From positions 1 to 25,209 of the IMG/VR virus record IMGVR_UViG_3300030390_000955: 25,209 nt of DNA; one strand, written 5' to 3'. Position numbers and translations under genes: made by a program. Each line of letters opens with the position of its first letter. The first letter of the stretch is position 1. This DNA is from a virus. Positions 24,422 through 25,209 of this stretch are shown piece after piece. A model generated the notes under the pieces. The model did not search any database and had not been told where the DNA came from. It worked only from the letters and a program-made list of their open reading frames with translations.

Positions 24422-25209
24422 ATGCCACAATATAACGATATTAGGACGGAGTGGTTTTTAGAGGGGTTAGATTTAGCAGAAAAGAATGCCCTTGGCGTTT
24501 CAAGTAGCACAGACACTAATTTTGCCCCTCAATTACCAGAGGCAGATTCATCGGCAACGGTAGTAACTGATATTACAAACCCGACACTAACAAAAGAATG
24601 GGATAAGTTTTCAGAAAATATAGCGAGAATTGGCGGAAATATTGTTCAAGCTGGCGAAAATTTACCCGACAGCAACTACATAACATCGGACACGATCAGC
24701 CCCGCGCATGTTGTTTCGTTTTTGTTTTATGGTGATGTATTTGAAATTAGATACAAAGTTTTAGTTGGGTCAATGCGGGTTCTAGTCGATGGAAAACCAG
24801 CCGCAAAGATAAACCTGCCGTCTAGTACAGGCCAAGAGAGATATATGCGCGTATCCTTTCCTGACTCAAGACTTAGACGAATAGATATTGTCTCTTCTTT
24901 GGTTTACACCGGAAACCTGAGAACCGACCCGACAGATACAGTCCAGCCAACTTTAAATCCAAGTCGCGTTATTATTGCTGGTGACTCTTTCACAGAAGGT
25001 ACAGCGGGAGCGAGTGAAAAAGGAAAAGGATACGTTGATTTATTACGCATGCTATCTGGAAACTTCAACATAGTTCAGTCAGGTTCAGGCGGCACTGGGT
25101 GGCTCAGGCCTAACGGCGAGCGTGTAGGGCTTGTTGATAGGGCGCAAGCTGACATTGTTGATGTTGGCGCTGACGTTGTAATTATCGCAATGGGCATCAA
25201 TGATAACGG
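24422..25209 (+). CDS. SGNH-hydrolase tail fibre / esterase, N-terminal part (open at right edge)
   Basis: Open frame of 262 codons running off the window; GGGGAGGGGT precedes the ATG. Residues 1-60 (MPQYNDIRTEWFLEGLDLAE onward) look like a phage-attachment region. A beta-rich insert (FEIRYKVLVGSMRVLVDGKP) follows. Then the SGNH core: block I VIIAGDSFTEG (residues 183-193; nucleophile S189), GSGGTGW as candidate block II, and IIAMGINDN (N260) as block III; the final D-H block lies beyond the edge. Such domains on fibres de-acetylate or de-acylate surface polysaccharides. From about 24560 the CpG-rich codon use differs from the other late genes, suggesting recent acquisition. Confidence 0.8.
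   Translation, partial: MPQYNDIRTEWFLEGLDLAEKNALGVSSSTDTNFAPQLPEADSSATVVTDITNPTLTKEWDKFSENIARIGGNIVQAGENLPDSNYITSDTISPAHVVSFLFYGDVFEIRYKVLVGSMRVLVDGKPAAKINLPSSTGQERYMRVSFPDSRLRRIDIVSSLVYTGNLRTDPTDTVQPTLNPSRVIIAGDSFTEGTAGASEKGKGYVDLLRMLSGNFNIVQSGSGGTGWLRPNGERVGLVDRAQADIVDVGADVVIIAMGINDN

Noticed and set aside
24382-24435. 17-aa ORF overlapping the HNH-like stop (ATGA) and the fibre start
   Set aside because: It has no ribosome binding site of its own beyond the upstream gene's end and contains the fibre's ribosome binding site out of frame; could be a coupling device but support is too thin.
1-25209. CRISPR array, insertion sequence, integrase or attachment site
   Set aside because: No regularly spaced repeats, transposase-like or recombinase-like product, or paired long repeats were seen.

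Overview
This window looks like part of a lytic, short-tailed phage (podovirus) of the broad T7-like type, probably of a Gram-negative host. The evidence is its gene content and order. Reading rightwards, I see a holin-like gene, a tailspike, a small-terminase candidate, a membrane/coiled-coil protein in the i-spanin position and the large terminase. These are followed by portal, a zinc-ribbon protein, scaffold, major capsid, a small head protein, a tail adaptor, a second tailspike, a two-piece tail nozzle, a small acyltransferase-like protein and three internal-virion (ejection) proteins. This is a circular permutation of the T7 order 17-17.5-18-18.5-19 / 8-9-10-11-12-13-14-15/16. I see no polymerase, integrase, endolysin or tRNA gene. 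Family calls rest on recognised motifs, gene size and synteny, with no database search.

Layout. (1) 1-1589: a leftward (minus-strand) block of small accessory or early genes, including two tiny coupled ORFs. The leftmost gene runs off the window. (2) 1590-2468: about 0.9 kb of mostly non-coding DNA between the leftward and rightward arms. It holds palindromes, hairpins, three same-facing copies of a TATACTAWT motif and one doubtful minus-strand ORF. It is the most likely control region for both arms. (3) 2469-23862: a tightly packed rightward late operon, with most genes joined by TAATG, ATGA or TGATG overlaps. The clearest internal break is a strong hairpin at 11560-11583, just after the capsid genes. 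(4) 23863-24091: a short AT- and purine-rich gap. (5) 24092-25209: an HNH-like small basic protein and the start of an SGNH-hydrolase tail fibre that runs off the right end.

How the genes work together. TerS and TerL drive packaging through the portal. The scaffold and capsid build the procapsid, with a possible decoration protein. The adaptor and nozzle form the short tail. Two pectate-lyase-like spikes and one SGNH esterase-like fibre probably bind and trim host surface polysaccharide. The 138-, 1613- and 564-aa proteins are likely ejected to carry DNA across the envelope. The holin, and perhaps the i-spanin candidate, serve lysis.

The most unusual points are three separate receptor-binding modules (two sharing a short N-terminal adaptor), the nozzle split into two genes, several 19-54 aa ORFs locked to neighbours by start/stop overlaps, and an A9 run that could extend one of them by frameshifting.
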